Assembly: GCA_021399435.1 (NCBI GenBank)
Contig: JAJTUP010000002.1
Span: forward strand, 682,001 to 746,000
Direction: 5' to 3'
DNA from: Diaporthe sp. PMI_573
Lineage: Eukaryota > Ascomycota > Sordariomycetes > Diaporthales > Diaporthaceae
DNA length: 64,000 bases
Below the pieces are notes generated by a model that worked only from the letters and a program-made list of their open reading frames with translations, was not told where the DNA came from and ran no database searches. The position numbers were made by a program, and so were the translations under genes. Below, one piece after another: positions 1 to 11,026 of the stretch. Positions within the stretch are counted from its first letter, which is position 1; each line of letters begins with the position of its first letter.

Positions 1-911
1 AGGACAACAGTGGATGGGGAAGTGTCGGTCTCTCGACTCTTGTCGGTATCCTCGGACCTATCGTGACCCTTATTGGTTCAGACTCATCGTGCCACTTGGC
101 CGAAGAACTAAAAGATGCAGCTTGGGTACTCCCAAGGGCCATGGTCGCCACTGCTCTGATCAATTACGCGCTCGGTTTCGTAATGACAGTCACTATCATG
201 TCCAACCTGGGCAACGACGTATCTGCAGTCCTTTCTACAAGTTTTGGACAGCCATGGATCCAAGTGCTTTACAACGCGACAGGATCCAGAGCTGGGACAT
301 CGGTCATGACCGCAGTTGTCTGGGTCCTGTTGCTTTTCTGCTGCGTTAACCAGGTCACTACCTCATCACGCCAGCTCTTCGCATTTGCCCGTGATAGGGG
401 ACTTCCCTTTTCACCATTCCTAGCCTATGTAAGATGCGCATGTCTGGTTGATTTCATCAGTATGGCTAACATCGATCAGGTTCGCCCAGGCTGGGATGTT
501 CCCGTGAATGCGGTTCTAGTAACCCTATTCTGCACAATCCTGCTCTCACTCATCATCATTGGATCGACAATCGCATTCAACGTCATCACGTCTCTCGGTC
601 AAGTAGGGCTCATCTCCTCGTACATCATTGTCATCGCCTGTGTATTTGCGAAACGGGTCAAAGGGGAAGCCCTTCTGCCTTCTCGGTTTAGTCTGGGCAA
701 ATTTGGATTTCTGGTAAACGGCCTGGCTCTTTTATTTCTGGGGTTGGCATTTATCTTCTTATTCTTTCCGGCGGCACCTGACCCAACACCTGCTAGTATG
801 AACTGGAGTTGTCTTCTTTTTGGTTTCATCCTCGGGTTTTCGCTGATTTACTATTGGATTTGGGGAAGACACGTTTATGTTGGGCCGGTGGAATACATTA
901 AAAATCGATAG
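1..911 (+). CDS. APC-family amino acid/choline permease, C-terminal part (5' truncated by window)
   Basis: Plasma-membrane transporter of the APC superfamily, closest in feel to fungal GABA/choline permeases (Uga4/Hnm1 group); the substrate cannot be told from sequence. The reading frame is open from base 3, so the gene starts outside the window. Visible are the GSDSSCHLAEELKDA segment typical of this group and about seven hydrophobic spans to the stop at 909-911. A 51-nt in-frame intron (429-479: GTAAGA donor, CTAAC branch, CAG acceptor) is likely. Removing it joins FLAYV to RPGWDVPVNAV, the expected loop, whereas leaving it inserts a foreign 17-residue stretch. The next gene starts 230 bp downstream on the same strand. 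Family assignment is firm; substrate is not. Confidence 0.88.
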   Translation, partial: DNSGWGSVGLSTLVGILGPIVTLIGSDSSCHLAEELKDAAWVLPRAMVATALINYALGFVMTVTIMSNLGNDVSAVLSTSFGQPWIQVLYNATGSRAGTSVMTAVVWVLLLFCCVNQVTTSSRQLFAFARDRGLPFSPFLAYVRCACLVDFISMANIDQVRPGWDVPVNAVLVTLFCTILLSLIIIGSTIAFNVITSLGQVGLISSYIIVIACVFAKRVKGEALLPSRFSLGKFGFLVNGLALLFLGLAFIFLFFPAAPDPTPASMNWSCLLFGFILGFSLIYYWIWGRHVYVGPVEYIKNR

Positions 912-934
912 TAGCGAAGTAGCGAAGTAGCGAA
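911..934. repeat. Three tandem copies of an 8-bp unit
   Basis: GTAGCGAA occurs three times head to tail immediately after the permease stop codon. It is a short microsatellite-like array with no known function. Confidence 0.9.
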
Positions 935-1141
935 CTTATGGACTAGGTTTGGCGCCTTAGTCAGATTCTTTGTCATCGGCTTGGATATCCCTTCGCGCGA
1001 CACGGAACCTGCCGCAGCCTTGATCACATCATTGACTACAAAGGTATTAATCAGCCTTGAACGTCGTATACGCTCTTATATTTCCATCCAAAGCACGATT
1101 TTATACACAATCTTCTCTATACTCCATCCTCAGCATACACC

Positions 1142-2338
1142 ATGTCGACTCGGCGCCCAATTCTCATTTCTGGCGCGGGCCTTGCCTCCTTGCTTCTTGC
1201 CCAATCACTTCGCCGTAGCGCTATCCCTTTCCGCGTCTACGAGCGTGATGCTTCTCTTGCATTCCGTGGTCAAGGCTACCGGCTGCGTCTCTCAAACGAG
1301 GGCCTAGATGCTATCGAATCCGTGCTGGGCCCCGAGGATTTCACGCGCTTCTACGACAAGTGCGGCAAGACAGGGGGCGCTGGATTCACTGGTCTCGATG
1401 CTATCACTGGGGAGCGAACAGAGCCCATGGTGGCCGGGAACAGCACACAGTTAACAAGTCGGGATAGCAAGACGGTAGGCATCGCAAGAGGGGAGATGCG
1501 TCAGCTCTTCTTCGAAGGGTTGGAGGACCGCGTCGAGTTTCAGAGGCATGTTACGGGATATGAGATGGTCGACGGGGGTGTCCGAGCGGTATTTTCGGAC
1601 GGGACCAAGTCGGAGGTAGGTGAGATGCTGGTTGGCGGGGAAGGCATCAAGTCTAGGGTGGCCAAGCAAGTCTCCGGCGGACGGCTGGTGGTCTACGATA
1701 CCGGCGCACGAGGCATTCACGGCCAGGCGCCGACAGGCGCTTTCAAAGGTTTAAACGAGGGTGTCTTTATGATTTCAGACCACTCGAAAGGGAAAGACTC
1801 GCGTGTGGGCATAATCACAAACGTGCGACCGAACGACATAGACAACCCCGATGTCGAGTACGGCTGGACCATGGTGGGACCCCCGGGTCTGATTAGGGCG
1901 CCAAACGACGACTACAGTATCGTGGGAAACACGGCAGCAGACTTGGCCAAGCAGCTTACAGCGGGCTGGCACGAGAAATTCCGACCGTTGTTCGAGCAGA
2001 TGAACACCAAGGAAGCCGCGTTCTGGAAGATAACCTGCTCGACTCCTTCAGGGGTTCCGGAATGGCCAAATGAGCCTCGCGTGACGGTCATTGGAGACGC
2101 GGCGCATTCGATGACACCAGCGGGTGGTATCGGGGCTAACACTGCCGTGCAAGACTCGGCGCTGCTGGGCCGTTTACTCAAGGAAGCAAATGGGTGGAAG
2201 GAGGGTATCACCGCTGAATATGAGAGGCGTATGCGAGTATACGGGAGTGAGGCTGTTGCAAAGAGCTACGGAATGGCTACCGAGGGCTTCCAAATCAATA
2301 TCGTGGAGGGACAGACTCCCACAGTGTCGGCGCAATAA
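1142..2338 (+). CDS. FAD-dependent monooxygenase (PHBH/salicylate-hydroxylase fold)
   Basis: Intronless 398-residue flavoprotein of the aromatic-hydroxylase-like class, which uses FAD and NAD(P)H to hydroxylate small, often aromatic substrates. The FAD dinucleotide fold is at residues 8-35 (GAGLASLLLAQ, then an acidic ERD at the end of the second strand). The second FAD motif, VIGDAAHSMTPAGGIGAN, lies near residues 314-331. Length is normal for the soluble family. There is no signal peptide or C-terminal membrane anchor. The start is the first ATG in frame. The neighbouring permease on the same strand might supply a substrate, but nothing shows it. Fungal members work in catabolism or in secondary metabolism; no backbone biosynthetic gene is nearby, so a tailoring role is not supported here. 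Confidence 0.88.
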   Translation: MSTRRPILISGAGLASLLLAQSLRRSAIPFRVYERDASLAFRGQGYRLRLSNEGLDAIESVLGPEDFTRFYDKCGKTGGAGFTGLDAITGERTEPMVAGNSTQLTSRDSKTVGIARGEMRQLFFEGLEDRVEFQRHVTGYEMVDGGVRAVFSDGTKSEVGEMLVGGEGIKSRVAKQVSGGRLVVYDTGARGIHGQAPTGAFKGLNEGVFMISDHSKGKDSRVGIITNVRPNDIDNPDVEYGWTMVGPPGLIRAPNDDYSIVGNTAADLAKQLTAGWHEKFRPLFEQMNTKEAAFWKITCSTPSGVPEWPNEPRVTVIGDAAHSMTPAGGIGANTAVQDSALLGRLLKEANGWKEGITAEYERRMRVYGSEAVAKSYGMATEGFQINIVEGQTPTVSAQ

Positions 2339-2736
2339 CATGTTTTGCTAGGTAGGAGTTTGTCGCTGCAGCCACCGTTGCCCTTCATCTCCGAGCCCAT
2401 GAACATGTTGATGGGATTAGCCTCCTATGGGATAATCTCTTCTAGAATAACCTCCAGCAGAATTATATGTTAGGCAGGGGTAACTTACACACAGAATTTA
2501 GATATCTATAACTTGATCTACAATTTTCCAGGCTGGTGAGTTCCACAATTCCTAACGTATGAATATTTGTAGGTTCAGAGCTTAGAGTACCACAAGGGGG
2601 CAAGCCACTACAAGTTAAAATATATAAAATAATACGAAGGTATGGTTATCGTATAAGTCGCTCTCACGCCGATGAAGGCGTCTATCTAGGAGTTTAGAGC
2701 ACTCAAGGTAAATTTGACAGAAGTGATACCTTGATC
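2339..2736. other. Intergenic, 398 bp
   Basis: AT-richer spacer between the 3' ends of two convergent genes. I see no gene, RNA or clear repeat in it. Confidence 0.7.
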
Positions 2737-5427
2737 TTATGACTTGTGTCTATCTTTTCCACTTATGGAAATAGAGACCTGCCCTTCGACCTCTTGCAGG
2801 CATACCTTTGATGACTCTAAACCATCTGCTTTCAGTCTGGTCTGGAAGTCATTATCGCTAGCCTGTGTCGCATGTTCCAGGTAACCTAAAACGTCACCTG
2901 TTGCAACTTGAGCTACAGCACTCCAACTAGCGCCGAGTCTCGACAAAGTTGTGTTGCGGAGAAAGAGTGACATACAGTAAGCCACAAGAATACAGTGTGC
3001 TGCGACCGTAATCATGACCACTGTAAATCCAATATAGCCAACAGGAACTTGGGCTGTCTTGAAGGAGGTCAATTCAGCTTTTGTCCACTTATCAAATTGG
3101 CCCATCTGATCATAGTATGCCATGCTACTCAGCAGGGTAATCATGGTCTGGAGAGCAAAGGCAATAGAACCGTTCGTCTGGAGGATCTCCTGGATGAGCA
3201 ATTTCTATCACATTCAGAGTCAGCTATCGAAGATCCAGGGAATGAACTTCGATGTGAATAAATTGTGACAGGAGATGATGTTCTCAAAATGGGCCATACT
3301 ATATCTCACGATCTGAATCTCTTGGAGGGACTTTAGAGCCACAAGTGGAACAGAGCATAGATAGGTAGCAGTCTCATAACCAGGGAAAGTGCTTACATGC
3401 ATAAATTCCATTTCAACACAGCCGGCGCAGGTATATGTTGGGCTAAAGGCGTTGATATTCGCTGAAATGTTCGTAATGGTGGCATCCATATATTGTGCTT
3501 TCATGAAGCCCAGGTCCGCAGTCGAGCGGAGAAGCCACGTCAAAGCAGTATACTCCGTATAGTTTTCCTGTGGTACTGCCTGCCATTGTCGTTTCTCGAG
3601 CTCTAATATGCTGCGCTCGTCGATAGATAGGCTTCGATCCTGGCCCATAGCATTGCGAAGTTCTGTAAAAGTGTAGGCGGATGTTTCTCGGTCGAAGACT
3701 GGCTCTAGGCGCGACTCCGTTCTATTAGACTGGCTCGAGATGCGAACATCAATGTCGGCAAAGTCGAATGCCGCGTAGCAGACCGAAGCGCTTATTATGG
3801 CGCTGCCATCCCAGTAGCTCATGTCCAGCCACTCGCCCCTCTCGTGAGAGCTGTTTGCAACACCAATCTCACCCATGGTGTAGGGATAATTATTCAGGGT
3901 ATTGTTCAAAATGAGATATGGCTTGGCGTAGACTGAAGCTTCTTCCATCCGAGACGGATCAAAGAATTCACTGACCAGGCCACCTAAATTCTTCTCAGCA
4001 TACTTGTCATTGCTCTTCCAGAGCTGACAGAGTGCTATCCGCCATTCGGGTTTTGTTGGCACGTCGGTTGATGGACCATCCCAAAAGTTCCAGTTGATGA
4101 AACAGTCAAAGTCTCTCGACCGATCTGGGTGGATATCCATGGTTTCAGAGCTTCCATCACTACTACCGATACCAAAAGTGACATTTGCAAGCCGCGGCGT
4201 ATTCCTCGTCGGTGTAAGCGATCCCTGGAAGGAGTCGCCATCCCAACTAATGGTTGCATTCTGAAATTGTGGTACTTGGCAAGTGACCCTGGCGTCTAGC
4301 ACCGTTGCTTTCCCCTTGTAAGACTCTAAATTCTCTCGGTCCTGTGCTGTACCGAAAGGTAAGAATGCTCGCAGAGTAACACCGGTATCGCTGACACCAT
4401 CTGCCTCGTAGGGGGACTCCGAGTACTCGGCAAATGATGCATATTTTGATATCTTCCTGTTCCATACTCCTGAAGAGGGTTGAATGAACTGAGTGCTGTC
4501 AATAAAGGACCCGTTTACCATGTCAGTATAATGCAGGTTATAAGGCAAGTGCATTGTAGAGGCGAGACCGGCAGTCGAGCGTAGAGATACGTCGGTAAGG
4601 AGTATCAGCAAAAGAAACTGGCTTAGACACCAGAGCAGAGCGGCTGAAAGTACGAGAAAGAATATCCTGGAGTGCCGAGTGCTTTGGAAGTGTCCGTGAG
4701 CGAGATATTGCCATGTCATGACGAAGGCCCCTGTGCTCGGCGCCGTGGCGCGCATGACGCTTACCGAGGCGACGTCGCCAATAAGTACATCCCTGGACTC
4801 CAAAGCTAGGGATGCAATAGTGGCAGTTGCGATGCCAAGCTGGAGCATCATCACTTGCTGAATAACTCCGATGCAGATGGAAATGGCTTTAGACAACCAG
4901 TCCCTGGCTGTAATCTCCTTCCAGGCTGGGACGGCCGGGCTGCCGAACCAGAGGAATGCGATTGTTCCGACCGCTAGGCACAAGAGCAATGAGCCGGCGA
5001 TGAGGCCGACTATCGCAAATGTGTTGAGCTTTTCTTTCCACGAGCGTGGCTTGGACATAGATTTTCGTATGTCGTGACCTGGCTCAGCATGACTCCATCC
5101 TTGGAACAACGAAGTGGAAGAGTCTGATGCAGGGTCTGACCGGTCCTGCATGCCTTCGTGCCGCGGAAAATGTGGCTGTTCATGCTGGACAGGATCCTTT
5201 TGAAGCGGCGGCTCCCCTCCGAATAAAAATGTGCCTTCTTGTGGTGACTGACGCCTTGACAACGAGTCTTGCTCGTCGCAAGATGGACGCCGTGTAGACG
5301 TATCATCTTGAACTAGCCTTTCTGATATTTGGCTGGTTACAGGCGAAGTTCTGGAGAAGGTAGGGGAGAATGACTTAGTTGCGGCTGTCAGGACCATTCT
5401 GGATATTTTCTGGCGAGGTCGAAACAT
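2737..5427 (-). CDS. Large fungal integral membrane protein of unknown function (DUF3176-like)
   Basis: Uncharacterised membrane protein, 861 residues when spliced: exons complement(3310-5427) and complement(2737-3204). The 105-nt intron has a GTGAGA donor, CTGAC branch and TAG acceptor and keeps frame. Hydrophobic spans fall near residues 137-161, 180-208, 254-278 and 760-786. The region between spans 3 and 4 (about 480 residues, several N-x-S/T sites) looks extracytoplasmic. The C-terminal pattern (QEILQTNGS..FALQTM...YYDQ, then a span and FLRNT..S..G.SW.A.AQV) recurs in fungal DUF3176-type proteins, a resemblance I recall rather than computed. The first 130 residues are Ser/Arg/Gln-rich and probably disordered. 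No function is known. The start is the first ATG in frame; some pipelines may stop at 3220 and lose the last span. Confidence 0.8.
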
Positions 5428-6785
5428 TTGACAAACCCGTCTCCATTGATAAATATTGGGGGGGGGTACGAATTTGATGGTTGTCTCGAGTTATCGTCCG
5501 TCGTTAATTGATGACTTCAACCTTGAGTTTCTGGTCTGCAATGGTCACTCCCTCCAGGTTTATAACAACAATGCCAACAGCGAATAACTAAATTGCTTGG
5601 TTACGAGCCGGGGTACGTGCAGCATGCTTGCCTCGATATGGACAAGTAGGAGCCGCACCCATCACGCGAGTGTGTGGCTCTAGTCTCTCAGCGGTCTTTG
5701 AGCCGTTCCACAGACCCGCCATATTCCCGTTTAAATTCGATAACCGGCCCCCAATGCTGCGCCGCAACGACAACTGGGCTGGAATTTTTTTTCAGGGCGT
5801 AATAGAGGACGAAAGGCGAGTAACGGGACTGATAAATTCTGCTGCTGCTGAATGACTGCTGGTGACTAGACCCTGTTTGTATTAAATTTCCTTAGTCGTC
5901 CCTTTTATCCTTACTTCTTAAGCCTGACTTCCCTAATGAAAATAAAATCGGCTCAACCCACCCTATTAGTGAAGCCTTTGTTGACCAAAAGCAATGCTAG
6001 GGGGTGGTGCCGTACGTCAGCTCGGCTCTTCAATACAGGACCCTTCGATAGGCTCGGCTAATCAGCCAAGCGCCAGCTTATAAATGGCCTTGTGCGCGTG
6101 CCTGCAGCTGTGCTGCTCTTGTTTTCTTTGCTGGGCAACCCATTAAGACAATCGACATTTTTGCTGTCCCGGCAAAAAAGGCGTCCCACAGAGAGGGGGG
6201 CGCATACGGTACAGTACCTAGGTATCTATCGCCTAGGATGAGTTAATTACCAGACATGCACGTCTAGTCATGACCACTCTCCCCGGCGCGGGGCTTGCAG
6301 CTACCGCGTGATGAGTGTCGAGGCAAGCGCTCACAACGTCCCACGCCGGCCGTGGGAGTGGGCCGTGGGGTTTTGCTCATGTAGACGCCGTTGCCGCTTG
6401 CAGCGCGGGGTGTAGAGTCAGATGTGTTTCCAATGGTCATATCATAGGGCTGCTGACTATTGCTGGATATGCGGACCAAGTCTGGAAAGATAGAGTTTAT
6501 AGTCTCGTCCTCCGCCCTATCTGTGAGTGAGTTGGTGTCAAGGGCGCGTCCTCTCGTCACAATTGCAACGTTCGAGCAGGTTGATTACAATTTATCACAA
6601 GCTTTAAGCCAGTTACCTCTTTGACTCGAGCCTCGGACACAATAGTCTGCTGCTGTGCACAGTCGCATATTGCTATCACATTACTAATCCAAGAACCCAA
6701 TTTAGCAAAACGGGCCCAGCAGTCCCTTCATCGGACCCCTCCTCAGGGCCCGTTTCGCCCCTCAAGGACCGGCGGAACCCCCACC
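5428..6785. other. Divergent intergenic region, about 1.36 kb
   Basis: Lies between the start of the minus-strand membrane protein and the plus-strand glutamate-cysteine ligase subunit. It holds a 9-base G run (5458-5466) and CT/AT-rich patches. The short ORFs here have no recognisable family and no supporting splice pattern. It probably contains both promoters. Confidence 0.6.
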
Positions 6786-6914
6786 ATGCCACTACCAAAG
6801 CCACCCTCGACCCGAAGTTTCTTTGAAAGGCTTAAGAAGTTCGTCCAAGCATTGATTGACCGCATACATCCGAAAAAGCATAAGCCTTCACCACCGTCGA
6901 AAAACCACAGTACC

Positions 6915-8084
6915 ATGGCAAAACAGCTGGTGCTCTCCACTGGGTAAGAAGGCACATTCCGTTCCCTATCCCAAGACGTCATCGACATTGTGTTACCCTC
7001 ACCCTGTCCTGCCCGCCTGTGCCGCCCAGAGGACGAAAATGCAGCAGGCCCCAAGCGCCCCGAACGCAGGCTAATTTTCCGCGCCCCGTCGCATCGCAGT
7101 AACATCGTATCCGGCGGCCCCTCCATCATCCGCAAGCCGGGCGCATACCGCTCCAACCTCGAGCTCACAAACTCGCTGCGAAGCAACTTCCTCGCCGCAA
7201 AGCAGGAGTACGCATCAGCAACACCGACAGACACCAATGGCCACGCCGTCAACGGCAGCGCGAACGGCACTGCGACTCCCAACGGCGCTGCCGAAGATGC
7301 CGCGCAAACCAACACCACAAAACAAACCATCCCGCTGCCGTCGTGGACGTCACAGGACCCGTCCGACGACACAATCTATATCCCCCGCATAGACTGGACG
7401 CCCGACACGGGACTGCAGGAGGACCCCTCGCAGTACGACATCACGGTCAAGATCTTCTACCTGCCGACGTCGGACGTCGCGTCGCGGGCGGCCTACACGC
7501 GGCGGGCGCTGTCGCTGGTCCTCAGGGAGCTGGGCGTGTCGACGGTGTCGCTGCTGATCGCCTCGTTCCCGGGCATGTCGTTCGAGGGCGACTGTGAGTG
7601 GGAGGCGGACAAGCTGAACGCGTCGCAGGGGGACGACGGGTCCGAGCTGGCGACCTGGTCCAGCGCCCTCGAGCCGCTGCACGACGAGGGGGTGGCCCGC
7701 CAGCTGGGCATCGCCGAGTTCGGGAGCGAGAAGCTGGGGCGGTTCCTGCCGGGGACCCGCGTCAAGCCCGCCGTCGACCAGATCAACATCCGTAACTGCT
7801 GCAACGTGCCCCCGCCCCTCGTCAACCTCGCCCGCGCCGAGGGTATCGAGCTGTTCGTGCACAGCGACTGCACGGATATCCTGCCCAAGGGCACACTCCG
7901 TGAGCTGCTCGGCCACGGTGTCAGGGGCGCCGCCGTCCTGGCCGACCCGGCTGAGGGCGTCTTTGATGGACTGCAGGGTGACCTGACGCCTCAGTGGGTT
8001 GTTAAATATACGGCCGTGGTGAGGGACCGCGGCGTCATCGAGAACAAGGGTTATTTCGCCGGCGCTGGGCTCGTCGAGGAGTAA
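6915..8084 (+). CDS. Glutamate-cysteine ligase regulatory (modifier) subunit
   Basis: Fungal homologue of GCLM, the light chain that modulates glutamate-cysteine ligase, the first step of glutathione synthesis. Exon 1 is 6915-6943, exon 2 7100-8084, with a 156-nt intron (GTAAGA donor, GCTAAT branch, CAG acceptor). Splicing rebuilds LSTGNIVSGGPSIIRK, the conserved family start, giving 337 residues. Family landmarks follow: LTNSLRSNF, then KPAVDQINIRNCCNVPPPLV and the downstream HSDCTDILP. The fold is aldo-keto-reductase-like but non-catalytic. An in-frame upstream ATG at 6786 would add 43 basic residues. I prefer 6915 because family members begin a few residues before LSTGN and its context (taccATGG) is good. 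Cytosolic. Confidence 0.85.
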
Positions 8085-8701
8085 GAATGGTCTTGGAGGC
8101 CGGTGTGGAATCCACGCCGGAGACACAGGTAGGGAGAGGCGCCGCTGGCTCGTTTGGTAAATCGAGGCAGGACAAATTTGCTGTTGTGTCTCCGGGCCTC
8201 TCCCCTTCGTGGATAGCATTATCAGCAGTCGGCGGCTGCTTGATGCTCATCATGGTTGTCTCATGCTCCACGATGCAACGAGGCACGATTTGAACACGGC
8301 GATAGAAGGCGCAAGGGAAGACATATATAAATCACATACTGCAAGCGAGTTATCAGATCAAGCAATAAGAGTTCCGCCCGAGGGGCTTTCTCTCTTCTGT
8401 GTCTTCTTCCTGCCTGCTGGGGCTCGAATCGTACATGTCTTGTTTGATACCCAGCGAGTTTCCTGAGGGCAGCTTGCGCGTGAGTTGGGAGTTGAAGACG
8501 TTGATCCATCCCGCGCGGACCTGGTCCTTGACGAGGTCGCGGAGTTCTGGCCCACCTGGCAAGGACGGGGACTCGCGTAGCTTCGGCCGATAGCAATGCT
8601 GTATATGTCGGCGCGTAGTTCGGGCTCAAGCCCATAATTTCGGAGGACTGGGTGTGTAAGGTGAGTCGGGCCACCAGGCGACAACCGCAGGCCACACATC
8701 T
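8085..8701. other. Intergenic, 617 bp between convergent genes
   Basis: Shared 3' flank of the GCLM gene and Bud32. ORFs on both strands here are unsupported by any family resemblance, and I see no RNA gene. Confidence 0.6.
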
Positions 8702-9703
8702 TCACCCCAGCATGCTCCGCTTCCGCCCTCGCATCCGCACGTCCTCCAATTTCCTCAGCACGGGCTTCGACCCCTTGAATGCCCCCGCGTAGCCGGCGAG
8801 CACCTCGCCGAATAGTTTCTCGGTGCGCGGGTGTGTGCTCAGGAACGCGCGCTCCAGCACGTACAGGTCGACGGCGCGGTCCTCCTCGCTCTGGCCCTGG
8901 CTCGCGAGGCCGAAGTCGATGACGATGATTTCGCCGTCCAGGATCTCGCCCTCGTCGCCGTCTCGGCCCCCGTCCCCGCTGCCAGACGGCGATGGCACCG
9001 GCCGCAGCATCATGTTGCTCGTCGTCAGGTCGCCGTGGACGATCCCTGCGGCGTGCAGAGCGCCGACCGCGGCGCCGACCCGTCTCATCAACGCGACCAG
9101 CTCCGCATTGCCGTCGTCCCCGCCGCGCAGCACCTCCGCCTCGGTCTTGTCGCCCAGCCAGGCGTTGACGCGGGCGCGCACGGGCTGGCCGCTCACCCAC
9201 TCGATCATCATCCAGCCGGCGGCCTCGTCGACGCAGTAGACGGCGGGGACGGGGACGCCCTCGCGGCGGGCCTTTGCGAGGATGCGGGCCTCGGCCAGGA
9301 TGCGCTGCCTCGTCAGGCGGGCGTCGAGGATGGGGTGGCGGTAGGGCTTGGAGGGCCGGTGCTTGAGGGCGCAGGGCAGGGAGGGCGAGAGGTAGGAGGT
9401 CTTGTACAGCAGGCCCTCGGCGCCCTGGGTTATCAGCTCGGGCGGGCTGGAGCTGCGGTGCGTGAGGACGCGCGGGAGCGGGAGCGGGATCGGGGTCTGC
9501 CCCGCCATGGTGGGCGTTGAAGCGACGGTGGACGTGGCGTTGGTCGAGCTTGGGGGCGGCTGGGTTTCTGGGTGTGAGAGCTTTTGTCTTTTGGATTGGG
9601 GTTCGACGGCGGGAGTGGCAGAAGTAGGCGAAGACGTCATGGGAGGGTGCTTGTGCGTCGGGACTGGTGGATTTTGGTGGTTGTTTCTTGTCGATTCGAG
9701 CAT
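8702..9703 (-). CDS. BUD32: EKC/KEOPS complex kinase Bud32
   Basis: Small atypical Ser/Thr kinase/ATPase of the KEOPS complex, needed for the t6A modification of tRNAs that read ANN codons and linked to telomere and transcription functions. Family marks: ITQGAEGLLYKT near residues 90-101, catalytic Lys in the ALKHRPSKPYRHP segment, HGDLTTSNMM catalytic loop, VIDFGLASQGQSEEDRAVDLYVLERAF (metal-binding DFG), and the C-terminal RGRKRSMLG tail typical of eukaryotic Bud32. It is a single exon. The 333-residue model starts at the first ATG; in-frame ATGs at 9640 and 9508 are alternatives, because the first ~65 residues are Pro/Ser/Thr-rich and not part of the family core (yeast Bud32 is about 260 residues). 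The identification itself is secure. Confidence 0.93.
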   Translation of the reverse strand: MLESTRNNHQNPPVPTHKHPPMTSSPTSATPAVEPQSKRQKLSHPETQPPPSSTNATSTVASTPTMAGQTPIPLPLPRVLTHRSSSPPELITQGAEGLLYKTSYLSPSLPCALKHRPSKPYRHPILDARLTRQRILAEARILAKARREGVPVPAVYCVDEAAGWMMIEWVSGQPVRARVNAWLGDKTEAEVLRGGDDGNAELVALMRRVGAAVGALHAAGIVHGDLTTSNMMLRPVPSPSGSGDGGRDGDEGEILDGEIIVIDFGLASQGQSEEDRAVDLYVLERAFLSTHPRTEKLFGEVLAGYAGAFKGSKPVLRKLEDVRMRGRKRSMLG

Positions 9704-11026
9704 GCTGAGTGCACTTCTGTTTGATGGGAGCTCCCAGGTCTACACTACACATCCCCCACTCAAGGAATGAGGGGCAGAAAAGTTCTGGAAGATCTGGGAG
9801 AGCAGGGTTCCAGGGTTACAGGCTAACAGCTGCCCGCACTCAGACTGACAGGCATGAGATCACCGCGTCTTCCCTGCATTACAGCTCTAACCATACACCT
9901 TGATGTAAGTCCTGGGGCTCATGAATGACCGATGGACGTCAAAGACCATGGGCCGGCCCGTGAGAAACTATTTCCAGGTCTCAATATTAGTCTACGAGTT
10001 AATGAAGACGACCAAGAACAAGATTGGCTATGGACGAGGTATCATTGGTGGTTGTCAGAATTGCAAGTGGGTATGCATAACCGTATTCTTCCTGCTCATG
10101 GATGCAGAGGAGATCATCTCAATAGACGCCAATGTAAATATTGTAGGTGTATATCTCTCTCAGACGAAGGCACTGTAATATATGCAATGGATATTTCCCC
10201 GAGACCTGCTACAAGACAGCAGGCCAGCAGGCCTGCCGTACAGCAGCAGATCCCTCCAACCGCCTGGTGGATTGGTGGACTTTCCACTGTCTCACCACCC
10301 CGACCATCTCAGCTGTCAGTGGGCCGACGCTCCGATGCGATGCGAACCGTGTTGAGGGAGAATCTTGGTTCACCAGGTTCTGCAGGCCCCCACTCAGCTA
10401 ACTTGACCAGTTTGACAGGCCACGCGACAGTGGGGCCAAAGATCGACCTCTCTCTTTTTCTTTTTTTGCAATCTACTCCGTACATATCCGTCCGTGGCTG
10501 GGCAGCTGAAGAAAATTGAGGCCGGACGAGCCGGGAAGAAAGAGGAAGAAAGCAATTCTCCGTTCCCACTCACACACCGAAGCCCCCGTGCCTTGCAGCA
10601 GGATCGTGCTATCGGGCTTCTTGGACCATTGTAGGCATAGTCTCGCAGGCCAATGCAACTCTGAGCGGTACCTGCCTGGCACATGCCACATTCATCACTG
10701 ACTCTTCGTCATCCTTCACCTCTACACTATTATTTCTACCGGCTGCTCCTCCCCTGCCAATCCGAACCGTACTTTGCTGGCTGGCCGCGGGGACTCCCCT
10801 CTTCTCCACCCCCGAAGCTCTCGGCCGATCTTATCTCGCCCTCTGTTCCACCCCAAATCCCTTCATACCTGCATACGCCACGTCCACGTCCGTATTATAC
10901 AACGTGTTCAATCTCTCGTACATGACGCTCACAACCCATTCTGCACCTGCACCACGCTCTTGAAGCACCCTGGGGCAGGCCATGCGCTTACGCCGACGTC
11001 TCTACCGCTCCTAGCAGCAGCAAACC
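9704..11026. other. Divergent intergenic region, 1.3 kb
   Basis: Promoter region shared by Bud32 (-) and the single-span protein (+). The last ~300 bp are C/T-rich, as is common in 5' leaders of filamentous fungi. I recognise no gene. Confidence 0.6.

Noticed and set aside
8358..9752. 464-residue ORF antisense/overlapping Bud32, Arg/Pro-rich
   Set aside because: It is an alternate frame of the GC-rich Bud32 gene and has no family signature.
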